The notes under the pieces: generated by a model | What the model saw: the letters and a program-made list of their open reading frames with translations, nothing else | Databases searched by the model: none | Told to the model about the DNA's origin: nothing | Origin: Xanthobacteraceae bacterium | GTDB taxonomy: Bacteria > Pseudomonadota > Alphaproteobacteria > Rhizobiales > Xanthobacteraceae | Length of the DNA stretch: 33,921 nucleotides | NCBI GenBank assembly: GCA_024508855.1 | Contig: JANINJ010000055.1 | Span: 1 to 33,921, forward strand | Reading direction: 5' to 3' | Program-made: the position numbers and the translations under genes | Part shown: in pieces, positions 25,882 through 33,227 of the stretch | How positions within the stretch are numbered: the stretch's first letter is position 1 | How the letters are laid out: every line of letters starts with the position of its first letter

Positions 25882-27777
25882 CTATTTCGACTTCTTGTCG
25901 TCGTCGATCTCGGTAAATTCGGCATCGACGACATTGTCATCGCTCGGGCCTGGCCCCGCACCCGGTCCGGCTTGAGATGCCGACTGCATGGCCTCCGCAA
26001 GCTTCATCGAATGTTGTTGCAGCGCGTTCGCCTTTGTGTTGATGGCCGCGGCATCATCGCCCTTCAGCGCTTCGCGCAGGTCCGACATGGCATTCTCAAT
26101 CGCATTGCGGTCTGCCGATTGGAGCTTCGCACCGTGCTCGGCCACCGTCTTCTCGGTTGCGTGCAGTAGCGCCTCGGCGGAGTTCTTTGCCTCGACAGCT
26201 TCCTTGCGCTTCTTGTCATCAACGGCATGCGCTTCCGCATCCTTGACCATACGTTCGATGTCGGCTTCGGAAAGACCGCCGGACGCCTGAATCTGGATGC
26301 GCTGCTCCTTGCCGGTGCCCTTGTCCTTCGCGGAAACATTGACGATGCCGTTGGCATCGATGTCGAATGTCACGTCGATCTGTGGTGTACCGCGCGGCGC
26401 CGGCGGAATTCCCATCAGATCGAATTGCCCGAGCAGCTTGTTGTCGGCGGCCATCTCGCGTTCACCCTGGAACACACGGATCGTCACCGCGCTTTGGTTA
26501 TCCTCGGCCGTTGAAAACACCTGACTCTTTTTCGCCGGCACTGTGGTGTTTCGTTCGATGAGACGCGTGAAGACGCCACCCAGCGTTTCCAGGCCCAGCG
26601 ACAGCGGCGTGACGTCGAGCAACAGGACATCCTTGACGTCGCCCTGCAGCACACCGGCCTGAATTGCCGCGCCGATCGCAACGACCTCGTCCGGATTGAC
26701 GCCCTTGTGCGGCTCCTTGCCGAAGATCTTCTCCACGATCTCCTGAATCTTCGGCATTCGGGTCATGCCGCCGACGAGTACGACCTCATCGATGTTCTTG
26801 GCCGTCAGGCCCGCGTCCTTGAGCGCATTGAGACAGGGTTCGATCGTTCTCTGCACCAGATCGTCGGTGAGCGACTCGAATTTCGCACGCGTCAGCTTGA
26901 TCTGGAGATGTTTGGGTCCGGTAGCATCGGCGGTGATGAACGGCAGGTTAATCTCGGTCTGGGTGGTCGATGACAGTTCGATCTTGGCTTTTTCCGCCGC
27001 CTCTTTCAGACGCTGCAGCGCCAGATTATCCTTCCGGAGGTCGATACCCTGCTCCTTCTGGAACTCATCCGCCAGGTAATTCACCAGCCGCATGTCGAAG
27101 TCTTCGCCACCCAGGAACGTATCGCCGTTGGTAGCCTTGACCTCGAATACGCCGTCACCGATGTCGAGAATAGAAATATCGAACGTGCCGCCGCCAAGAT
27201 CGTAGACCGCGATCTTGCTCGCCTTTTTCTTGTCGAGCCCGTAAGCCAGCGCTGCGGCCGTCGGCTCATTGATGATGCGCAGAACTTCCAGACCTGCGAT
27301 CTTGCCCGCGTCTTTCGTTGCCTGCCGCTGCGCGTCGTTGAAATAGGCGGGCACGGTGATGACCGCCTGTGTCACTTTCTCTCCGAGGTTGGACTCGGCG
27401 GTCTCCTTCATCTTCTGCAGGATGAACGCCGATATCTGCGACGGCGAATAAGATTTGCCGCCGGCCTCGACCCACGCGTCGCCGTTCGAGGCCTTGATGA
27501 TCTTGTAGGGGACCAGCTTTTGGTCTTTTTCAACTGTCGGATCGTCGTAGCGGCGGCCGATCAGGCGCTTTACTGCGAAGATGGTATTCGTAGGATTCGT
27601 AACCGCCTGGCGGCGGGCCGGCTGGCCGACCAGACGTTCACCGTCGCTCGTGAATGCCACGACCGATGGCGTGGTACGCATGCCTTCGGCGTTCTCGATG
27701 ATGCGCGAGTTTTTGCCGTCCATGACGGCAACGCACGAATTCGTCGTTCCAAGATCGATTCCGATTACTTTTCCCAC
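25882..27777 (-). CDS. dnaK: DnaK (Hsp70) chaperone
   Basis: 631 residues from GTG 27777, with AAGGGAG six bases upstream. [20 protein letters not shown] at the N-terminus is the Hsp70 phosphate-1 motif; [55 protein letters not shown] and [11 protein letters not shown] follow, then the substrate-binding domain ([18 protein letters not shown]) and a lid ending in [13 protein letters not shown]. Full length. It folds or holds client proteins with CbpA and GrpE in the cytoplasm. A sigma-54 promoter and paired upstream sites precede it, which is unusual for a dnaK. The housekeeping dnaK-dnaJ pair of this group is normally elsewhere, so this is probably a second DnaK; its non-ATG start and separate promoter are consistent with that. 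Confidence 0.97.
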   Translation of the reverse strand: MGKVIGIDLGTTNSCVAVMDGKNSRIIENAEGMRTTPSVVAFTSDGERLVGQPARRQAVTNPTNTIFAVKRLIGRRYDDPTVEKDQKLVPYKIIKASNGDAWVEAGGKSYSPSQISAFILQKMKETAESNLGEKVTQAVITVPAYFNDAQRQATKDAGKIAGLEVLRIINEPTAAALAYGLDKKKASKIAVYDLGGGTFDISILDIGDGVFEVKATNGDTFLGGEDFDMRLVNYLADEFQKEQGIDLRKDNLALQRLKEAAEKAKIELSSTTQTEINLPFITADATGPKHLQIKLTRAKFESLTDDLVQRTIEPCLNALKDAGLTAKNIDEVVLVGGMTRMPKIQEIVEKIFGKEPHKGVNPDEVVAIGAAIQAGVLQGDVKDVLLLDVTPLSLGLETLGGVFTRLIERNTTVPAKKSQVFSTAEDNQSAVTIRVFQGEREMAADNKLLGQFDLMGIPPAPRGTPQIDVTFDIDANGIVNVSAKDKGTGKEQRIQIQASGGLSEADIERMVKDAEAHAVDDKKRKEAVEAKNSAEALLHATEKTVAEHGAKLQSADRNAIENAMSDLREALKGDDAAAINTKANALQQHSMKLAEAMQSASQAGPGAGPGPSDDNVVDAEFTEIDDDKKSK

Positions 27778-27920
27778 GTCGCACTCCCTTGCTCAGACTC
27801 GTCACTTGCTTGAGACGTTCAAAGTCGGCTGGCAGACCGGCCACGGCCGAACACGGTGGCAGCAATGGTTCGTGCCATGGGCCTTTCCTGTCCGTCAGTT
27901 CTGCCGTTGTGCGGTTACTC

Positions 27921-27936
27921 AGCAACACACGTGCCA
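27921..27936 (-). promoter_or_regulatory. Sigma-54 promoter of dnaK
   Basis: On the minus strand the element is TGGCACGTGTGTTGCT, an exact match to TGGCACG-N4-TTGCW. It would start a leader of about 130 bases before the dnaK GTG. The -24 GG is 60.5 bases from the centre of the nearer upstream palindrome. Confidence 0.92.
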
Positions 27937-27988
27937 CTTCGCTATTGCAGGAAATTCAAAGACTTGCCGAGATATCGGCTCAGTGAAG

Positions 27989-28024
27989 GGACAACTTGTC
28001 CGGGCGGGCTCGGACAAGTTGTCT
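27989..28024. promoter_or_regulatory. Paired activator sites upstream of dnaK
   Basis: GGACAACTTGTCC (27989-28001, perfect palindrome) and GGACAAGTTGTCT (28012-28024), start-to-start 23 bases. They lie between the grpE stop (28085) and the dnaK sigma-54 promoter. This is the clearest copy of the repeated enhancer pair. The remainder of the 307-bp gap 27778-28084 holds only the promoter and leader. Confidence 0.88.
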
Positions 28025-28084
28025 GCTGTCAATTCCGAACAAAGTGCCGACGCATCAACTCGGATGCGGACGAAACGATCCACC

Positions 28085-28762
28085 TCATCCTTGCTTGGGA
28101 TATCCGCCGGGGTGTCCTTCTGGCAGCGACGCTCCCGATTGCCTGGGTCCGCCGCTCGCAACACCCACTTTTGCCGGCCGCAACGAGCGCGTCCCGATGG
28201 AATAGCCAGGTTGCAGAACCGTGGTCACGGTGCCGGTCGGTACCGATGGGTCCTGGACCTGAAACATCGCCTCATGAAAATTGGGATCGAAACGGCTTCC
28301 AGCCGGCTCGAGCTTCTTCACGCCATGTTTTTCCAACGCGCGCAGCAGCTCCTTTTCCGTCAGCTCCACCCCTTCCACAAACGTCCTGACGGCTGCCGTC
28401 CCTTGGCGAAGTTCGTCCGGGAGGTTCGCCATCGCGCGTTCCAGATTGTCGGCGACATTCACCATGTCGCCGGCGAATTTCGTGACGGCGTACTGTCTTG
28501 CGTCATTCAGATCGCGTTCGGCGCGGCGACGTGTGTTCTCTGCATCCGCAAGAGCCCGTAGCAAGTGATCCTTTAGATCAGCATTCTCCGTTTCGAGGCG
28601 CGCAAGCTGCTCATGTGCGCCATCGCCAGTGGCGACCGGCTCTCGATCGGCTTCGCCGGACTGGTCGAACCGCGCCTCGTCTTCGTTTCCCGGTCGCGAC
28701 TCTCGCATTTGTCGTGCGGCATGATGGTACGGATTGTATCCGGGCGGGAAACCTTTGCTCAT
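28085..28762 (-). CDS. grpE: GrpE nucleotide-exchange factor
   Basis: 225 residues from ATG 28762, with GAGGGAG five bases upstream. The N-terminal 50 residues are poorly conserved and Gly/Asp-rich; a long helical region (EQLARLETENADLKDHLLRA, AENTRRRAERDLNDARQYA) forms the GrpE coiled coil, and the C-terminal beta-domain has RFDPNFHEAMFQVQDPSVPTG and VLQPGYSIGTRSLRPAKVGV. It releases ADP from DnaK. It lies 61 bases after the YdeP-like gene and 307 bases before dnaK, so it is transcribed with the oxidoreductase rather than from the dnaK sigma-54 promoter. The C-terminal tail (GGPRQSGASLPEGHPGGYPKQG) is an extension beyond the usual end. Confidence 0.93.
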   Translation of the reverse strand: MSKGFPPGYNPYHHAARQMRESRPGNEDEARFDQSGEADREPVATGDGAHEQLARLETENADLKDHLLRALADAENTRRRAERDLNDARQYAVTKFAGDMVNVADNLERAMANLPDELRQGTAAVRTFVEGVELTEKELLRALEKHGVKKLEPAGSRFDPNFHEAMFQVQDPSVPTGTVTTVLQPGYSIGTRSLRPAKVGVASGGPRQSGASLPEGHPGGYPKQG

Positions 28763-28823
28763 GTTATCTCCCTCGCAATAGCCAACTCCGTCCAAGGACC
28801 AGACCGTATCCGGCGACGGACGA

Positions 28824-31091
28824 TCAGGCGGCGATGACCCGCACAGGGATCGATTTCGCCGCAGGCGTCCCGCTGATCTTGTCATAATATTCGAGCGGCA
28901 GAAGAGGATTGAGTTCAGGGTAATATCCGGCAACCGAGCCTCGCGGCATCGGGTAATCCAGCACCGTCAATCCGCTCACCCGCCGTTGCACGCCGTCATT
29001 GCTGATCGTCTCCAGTGCAATGCGAGAACCGTCTTCGAGCCCTCGTGCCGCACGATCGTACGCATTCATGAAAAGAACCATGCGGTCGTTGTAAACGCCG
29101 CGATAGCGATCGTTGTAGCTGTAGACCGTGGTATTGAACTGATCGTGCGAACGCACTGTTGCCAACCGCAACATGGCCGGATCGGAAACCGGGGCATTCA
29201 CTTCCAACCCGGGGAAAAGCAGGAAATTGGCTTTGCCATTGGGGGTCGGCCAGACGAGCCGGCGCGGTGGCACGTCGAGATGAAGGCCTTTCGGATTTTT
29301 GATCCGTTCGGAGAAGTTGCTGTAAATCTCCGGATAGACCTCTGCGATCTTGTCGCGGATCAGGTCGTAATCGTCGATGTAATTCTTCCAGCGGGTCTTG
29401 CTGTTCGGCAGCGCGGCGTGGGCGATCCGGCACACGATCTCCACCTCGGGAAGAAGGTGCGGGCTCGCTGGCGCCAGCACACCGCGGGACGCCGTTACGT
29501 TGGACATCGAGTCTTCGATGGTGACGAATTGTTCGCCTACCTTCGTCCGGATCACCTCCGAACGCGAGATCACCGGGAGCATCAACGCATCACGACCATG
29601 AACCAAGTGACCGCGATTCAGTTTAGTGGTGATCGCAACCGTCAGGTCAAGCTTTCGCATCGCCGCATACGATCGATCCGTATCGGGGACTGCACGCACG
29701 AAGTTTCCGCCTAATCCGATGAATACCTTGGCTGTGCCGTCCTGCATCGCGGCAACGGTCTCCACGGCGTGATGGCCATGCTCTCGCGGCGGCTCGAAGC
29801 CGAAAACATCGCGAACGCGATCGAGGTAATCTTGCGCCGGCTTCTCGTCGACACCCACCGTCCGGTCCCCCTGCACGTTCGAATGACCGCGAATGGGAGA
29901 AATGCCGGCCCCCGGCTTGCCGAAATTGCCCCTGAGCAAAAGCAGGTTCACCACCTGCTGCAGCAGGCGCGATCCTTCCTGATGCTGGGTGAGGCCCATC
30001 CCGTAGCAGATCATGGTCGCGCGCGAGCGGATGTAGATCTCGGCGCATCGGCGGATTTGAGCTTCCTCCAGTCCGGAGACTTCGACGATATCCGCCCAGC
30101 TCTGCGACATCACCTCATCGCGGATTGTATCCAGCCCTACCGTATGTTCACGGATGAACTCCTGATCGATGACCTTTTCACCGCGCGCTTCGCGCTCGAA
30201 GATCACTTTCATTATGCCCTTCAGCATCGCCAGGTCGCCGCCGATGCGGATGTGAACGAATTCGCTGGCAATCTTCGTCGAACCGAATGTCGCCATCTGG
30301 ATCATGTCCTGCGGGTCCGCGAAGCGCACCAGCGCACGTTCGGGCATCGGATTGACAGCGACAATCGGCACGCCGCGTTTTCGCGCCTCTACCAGATTGC
30401 TCATCATGCGCGGCGAATTCGTACCGGTGTTCTGGCCGATCACGAAAATGGCTTCGGCGTGATCGAAATCCTCCATGATCACCGTGCCCTTGCCGACGCC
30501 GATCGACGGGGGCAAGCCGCGACTGGTGGGCTCGTGACACATGTTCGAGCAGTCGGGAAAATTGTTGGTCCCGAATTCGCGGACGAAAATCGAATAGAGA
30601 AACGCGGCCTCGTTCGGCGTGCGCCCCGACGTATAAAATTCGGCTTCGTGCGGGCTTTTCAATGCTCGCAAATGCTGGCCGATCAGAGCGAAGGCGCTTT
30701 CCCAATCGCATGGCACGTAGCGATCGGACGCGGCATCGTAACGCATCGGTTCGGTCAACCGCCCCTGCATCTCGAGCCAGTGATCCGACTGCTCCATCAG
30801 TTCCGAGACCGTATGTTTCTCGAAGAACTCCGGTGTAACCCTGAACCTGGTTGCCTCGAACGCCAGTGCCTTTGCACCGTTCTCGCAGAAGTCCAGCGCC
30901 TTCTTGCACTCGGCATCGGGAAAGGCGCAGCTCGGACACTTGAAGCCACCCGGCTGGTTCATCGCCAGCAACGCGCGCGATCCCTTGGTGACGACGCTTT
31001 GCTCGAGCAGGATTTTTGCAGTTGCGGCAGCCGCGCCCCATCCTCCTGCAGGGTGATTATAAGTCTTGAACCGGGGTGTCGTATTTGCCAT
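28824..31091 (-). CDS. FdhF/YdeP-family molybdopterin oxidoreductase
   Basis: 755 residues from ATG 31091, supported by GGAG eight bases upstream. KCPSCAFPDAECKKALDFCENG (Cys52, 55, 62, 69) marks the N-terminal part of the formate-dehydrogenase-alpha-like YdeP group; molybdopterin-guanine-dinucleotide contacts appear in YTSGRTPNEAAFLYSIF, NMCHEPTSRGLPPSIGVGKG, FVIGQNTGTNSPR, IRGHSNVQGDRTVG and the C-terminal DRMVLFMNAYDRAARGLEDGSRI. The true substrate of YdeP proteins is not settled; E. coli YdeP is linked to acid resistance. No partner subunits or fdhD lie nearby. A fifth GGACAA-type operator pair (31163-31197) lies 72-106 bases upstream, but without a sigma-54 element. grpE follows on the same strand. 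Confidence 0.92.
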   Translation of the reverse strand: MANTTPRFKTYNHPAGGWGAAAATAKILLEQSVVTKGSRALLAMNQPGGFKCPSCAFPDAECKKALDFCENGAKALAFEATRFRVTPEFFEKHTVSELMEQSDHWLEMQGRLTEPMRYDAASDRYVPCDWESAFALIGQHLRALKSPHEAEFYTSGRTPNEAAFLYSIFVREFGTNNFPDCSNMCHEPTSRGLPPSIGVGKGTVIMEDFDHAEAIFVIGQNTGTNSPRMMSNLVEARKRGVPIVAVNPMPERALVRFADPQDMIQMATFGSTKIASEFVHIRIGGDLAMLKGIMKVIFEREARGEKVIDQEFIREHTVGLDTIRDEVMSQSWADIVEVSGLEEAQIRRCAEIYIRSRATMICYGMGLTQHQEGSRLLQQVVNLLLLRGNFGKPGAGISPIRGHSNVQGDRTVGVDEKPAQDYLDRVRDVFGFEPPREHGHHAVETVAAMQDGTAKVFIGLGGNFVRAVPDTDRSYAAMRKLDLTVAITTKLNRGHLVHGRDALMLPVISRSEVIRTKVGEQFVTIEDSMSNVTASRGVLAPASPHLLPEVEIVCRIAHAALPNSKTRWKNYIDDYDLIRDKIAEVYPEIYSNFSERIKNPKGLHLDVPPRRLVWPTPNGKANFLLFPGLEVNAPVSDPAMLRLATVRSHDQFNTTVYSYNDRYRGVYNDRMVLFMNAYDRAARGLEDGSRIALETISNDGVQRRVSGLTVLDYPMPRGSVAGYYPELNPLLPLEYYDKISGTPAAKSIPVRVIAA

Positions 31092-31162
31092 CGCAAAGAC
31101 TCCATCACGCCCCATCGGGCGGTCACCCTGGCAGACTAACTAATTATCTCATTGATATATAT

Positions 31163-31197
31163 AGACATTTTGTCCATCCAATTTGGACAAAATGACC
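31163..31197. promoter_or_regulatory. Fifth GGACAA/TTGTCC operator pair, upstream of the YdeP-like gene
   Basis: AGACATTTTGTCC (31163-31175) and GGACAAAATGACC (31185-31197) are 22 bases apart. Together they also form one larger perfect inverted repeat, CATTTTGTCC-N9-GGACAAAATG (31166-31194). No sigma-54 element is found towards the gene. The adjacent minus-strand sequence is A/T-rich (TATATATATC near 31150-31162), so the site may overlap a vegetative promoter. Confidence 0.65.
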
Positions 31198-31324
31198 GTA
31201 TCTTTCCCGCAAGGGAATATAATCCACTGAAAATGCAGATTTAAGATCGGCCGACACGCGTGTTCCGCACGCGATGCATCGTCTAGCATTCAGCCAACAT
31301 CGCCCTGCATTCCGACGCGATCTA

Positions 31325-31681
31325 TCAACGACCGTCGCGTTTAACGCTGGCAGCTTTGATCAGGTTCACAAGCCCAGCGACGAACCCGATCAAGACAAAC
31401 ACGATCAGCCCCCAGGGGGAAGTCGGGAGAAAGTGGTCTATCGCCCATCCAATCGCGGCACCGACCAACACGCTGCCGACAAACGCAGAGGAAAGACGCA
31501 GACCGAAAGCCATCGCTGAACCCGACATGGAGACCGTCTGCTGCTCACGCTCCATTCGGCGCTGGTCGTGATCGGCCCTGGCTTCGGCAAGCCGGCCTTT
31601 GAGGCGATCCAACCGCGTGGCCAACGCGGCATCTTGGGTCGATCGTTCATCGCCTTCCGCAGCAGGATTTTTTTTACTCAT
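31325..31681 (-). CDS. atpI: AtpI, F0F1 ATP synthase accessory protein I
   Basis: 118 residues from ATG 31681, with AGGGAAAG upstream. A charged N-terminal half (coiled: RLDRLKGRLAEARADHDQRR) precedes two membrane helices: FGLRLSSAFVGSVLVGAAIGWAIDHFL and SPWGLIVFVLIGFVAGLVNLIKA in fragments. The layout is that of alphaproteobacterial AtpI, which helps assemble the c-ring. In relatives atpI is followed by atpB, atpE and the b-subunit genes; here the next gene downstream is the YdeP-like oxidoreductase, 233 bases away. The gene is therefore either a detached copy or the operon was split by gain of the stress block. Confidence 0.88.
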   Translation of the reverse strand: MSKKNPAAEGDERSTQDAALATRLDRLKGRLAEARADHDQRRMEREQQTVSMSGSAMAFGLRLSSAFVGSVLVGAAIGWAIDHFLPTSPWGLIVFVLIGFVAGLVNLIKAASVKRDGR

Positions 31682-32033
31682 GCTTTCCCTGTTGCGATTT
31701 TGCGCATCTGGCTCGCAGTGTCGTTGCGTGGATCGTCCCCGACTTCGGCATGCAGTGCACCCCTACGATGCAACCTTCGGAATCCGGCATATCGGCAGAC
31801 CGGACCCAGTGATCCGATGTTCCGGATCACCTTGCCTGGGTATGATCGTGAAGTTACCTGATTGTGTCTAGCGTCGACATGATCCGCACCCGACGAACGT
31901 GCGATGGATGCCGGTTACGCAACACCGCCCGGGATCCCTTCAGGAATAAGACTGCAACGTCGTACTATTTTTCGATTTGAAGGCGATGTTCGGAGCATTG
32001 AAGTAGCGCCCCCTGCGATCGCAATCGGGGGCG
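31682..32033. other. Non-coding gap upstream of atpI
   Basis: 352 bases without a convincing gene. It contains one hairpin (31809-31830) and presumably the atpI promoter, which I cannot place. Confidence 0.4.
31809..31830. repeat. Perfect hairpin GTGATCCG-N6-CGGATCAC
   Basis: An 8-bp perfect stem with a 6-base loop, about 128 bases before the atpI start. No T-run on either side. It could be an operator, a transcript pause or a terminator remnant. Confidence 0.4.
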
Positions 32034-32103
32034 AGCGGATTCGATGGATCGAACATCGGTCTGCGACTTGGAAGCCGCCGCTCTGCCACTGAGCTAAACC
32101 CGC
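32034..32103 (-). tRNA. tRNA-Gly(TCC)-like gene, divergent
   Basis: On the minus strand a near-complete cloverleaf is visible: acceptor GCGGGTT pairing with AATCCGC (one G-T), D-arm GCTC...GAGC, anticodon arm GCGGC / GTCGC around TTCCAA, and a T-arm CGATG-TTCGATC-CATCG. The anticodon TCC indicates glycine. The total is only 70 bases because the anticodon loop has six instead of seven bases, and no CCA is encoded. It may be a working but divergent tRNA or a decaying copy. Confidence 0.6.
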
Positions 32104-32211
32104 ATCTCCCGATCATATCATGCCGCTTCGGGATATCCTTCAAAATCCCGGCATTAACTTTACCCTCAACGTCCGCTGGACTGCGGCCGCATGACGCGGG
32201 AATAAAAGCGC

Positions 32212-32286
32212 GGCCCGGTGGCGGAAAGAATACGCAGAGGCGGCGCAACCCCTCACATCCTGGTTCAAGTCCAGGCTGGGCCTCCA
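32212..32286 (+). tRNA. tRNA-like gene with encoded CCA and aberrant anticodon arm
   Basis: GGCCCGG at 32212-32218 pairs with CTGGGCC at 32276-32282 to make a 7-bp acceptor stem, followed by T and an encoded CCA. The T-arm CCTGG-TTCAAGT-CCAGG is perfect. TGGCGGAA ... TACGC resembles the D-arm of leucine tRNAs. The middle, GAGG-(10 bases)-CCTC, gives only a 4-bp stem and a 10-base loop, and there is no long variable arm, so no anticodon can be assigned. It is either a tRNA pseudogene or a tRNA-mimicking small RNA. Confidence 0.5.
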
Positions 32287-32536
32287 ATTTCTTATAGTGC
32301 GCCCGAAAGCGCTTGTGCGATTTCATAGCCAGCTGTCAGAAAACTATCGAGACAGGTCCCGGATTGTACCTGCGCAGAGCGTAACCTACGTTCCCCTTTA
32401 TCTCATGCATGGTGCTTGATCCGGCTTTAGACGGAAGCCTCTTCCAAGCTTGCAATCGAAAGCGACGGAAACCACAAATTGCCGACGAAGTGCCGAATGG
32501 CAGCAATCCAATGAGCGTCGGATTGAGGAGGAAACG

Positions 32537-32938
32537 ATGAAGCGAACGTGGACGATCATTGGCGTCGCCGACGTACCCCTGAGCTTCAAGTGGTATCAGT
32601 CGCTACTCGACCTGCCGGAGACAACTCCCAGCCACGATTATTTCGGACAGATCCTCGACTCCGATGGAACGGTCTTGCTCTGTCTTCACGCCTGGGACAC
32701 CCACGAACATCCCTCTTTGATAAGCCCCAACCACGCCAAGCCTGGCAATGGTCTCCTCTTGTTTTTCCGTGTCGACAACTTCGACGCAGCTTTGACAAAG
32801 GCACGTGTGCTCGTCAGCCAGATGGAAGAGGAGCCGCATCTGAATCCGAACACCGGGACGCTGGAATTCTCGCTCCGAGATCCCGACGGATATTACGTCA
32901 CCGTCAGTGCACTCAATCCGGCGAACCGACAGGCTTAG
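32537..32938 (+). CDS. VOC-family (glyoxalase/bleomycin-resistance-like) protein
   Basis: 133 residues from ATG 32537, with a strong GAGGAGG six bases upstream; the frame is open further upstream but unsupported. The VOC fold is readable: IIGVADVPLSFKWYQSLLDLP (first beta-alpha-beta unit), GNGLLLFFRVDNFDAALTKA (second unit), and the C-terminal FSLRDPDGYYVTVSAL with the usual metal-ligand-like Glu/Asp context (LEFSLRDPDG). It could be a dioxygenase, isomerase or resistance protein; the substrate is not predictable. It stands alone on the plus strand between tRNA-like genes. The 250 bases before it (32287-32536) show nothing else. Confidence 0.85.
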   Translation: MKRTWTIIGVADVPLSFKWYQSLLDLPETTPSHDYFGQILDSDGTVLLCLHAWDTHEHPSLISPNHAKPGNGLLLFFRVDNFDAALTKARVLVSQMEEEPHLNPNTGTLEFSLRDPDGYYVTVSALNPANRQA

Positions 32939-33026
32939 GTAGTCTCCTTCGCTGGAAACTGCTCGCCACCCGGCACTTCTGGTGATCGGTCTCGGCTTGC
33001 GATGGCGGGCCATAATAAGCGCGCGG

Positions 33027-33102
33027 TGGTGGGCCCGGCAGGACTCGAACCTGCAACCAGACCGTTATGAGCGGCCGGCTCTAACCATTGAGCTACAGGC
33101 CC
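33027..33102 (-). tRNA. tRNA-Ile2 (CAT anticodon, lysidine-modified type)
   Basis: 76 bases on the minus strand including encoded CCA. Acceptor GGGCCTG pairs with CGGGCCC (one T-G), D-arm is GCTC...GAGC around AATGGTTA, the anticodon loop is CTCATAA, and the T-loop is TTCGAGT. CAT could be Met, but the acceptor and the GGTTGCAGG region resemble tRNA-Ile2, in which C34 is changed to lysidine by TilS. Elongator and initiator tRNA-Met differ in the acceptor and anticodon stems. Confidence 0.9.
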
Positions 33103-33227
33103 CGCCGACGTCGCGTTTGCGCGGACGACGGTGCGAACATCCCTTACAATGCTGGGCGTTGCCGGGCAATGCGCCTCGCCGCCAATCCGAGACAAATGGC
33201 GAGCCAGCATCGGCCCGAGCTGTGGAA

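Noticed and set aside
27862-27878. A second sigma-54-like string on the minus strand in the dnaK leader (TGGCACG...TTGCT).
   Set aside because: The gap is one base too long (GG-N11-GC), which abolishes function in known sigma-54 promoters, and the exact match at 27921-27936 already has the right distance to the palindromes.
29769-31139. Long plus-strand reading frame opposite the YdeP-like gene.
   Set aside because: Antisense artefact of the well-supported molybdopterin oxidoreductase.
31252-31267. Plus-strand sigma-54-like string at about the expected distance from the 31163-31197 pair.
   Set aside because: Both invariant dinucleotides are altered (GA for GG, CC for GC) and no plus-strand gene follows; kept only as a remark in a finding.
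32212-32286. Permuted alphaproteobacterial tmRNA.
   Set aside because: Both acceptor strands lie within 75 bases and there is no tag reading frame, which does not match either piece of tmRNA.
31940-32326. Minus-strand reading frame of 128 codons across the two tRNA-like genes.
   Set aside because: It passes through tRNA structures and its translation contains the typical tRNA read-through style segment; no ribosome-binding site.
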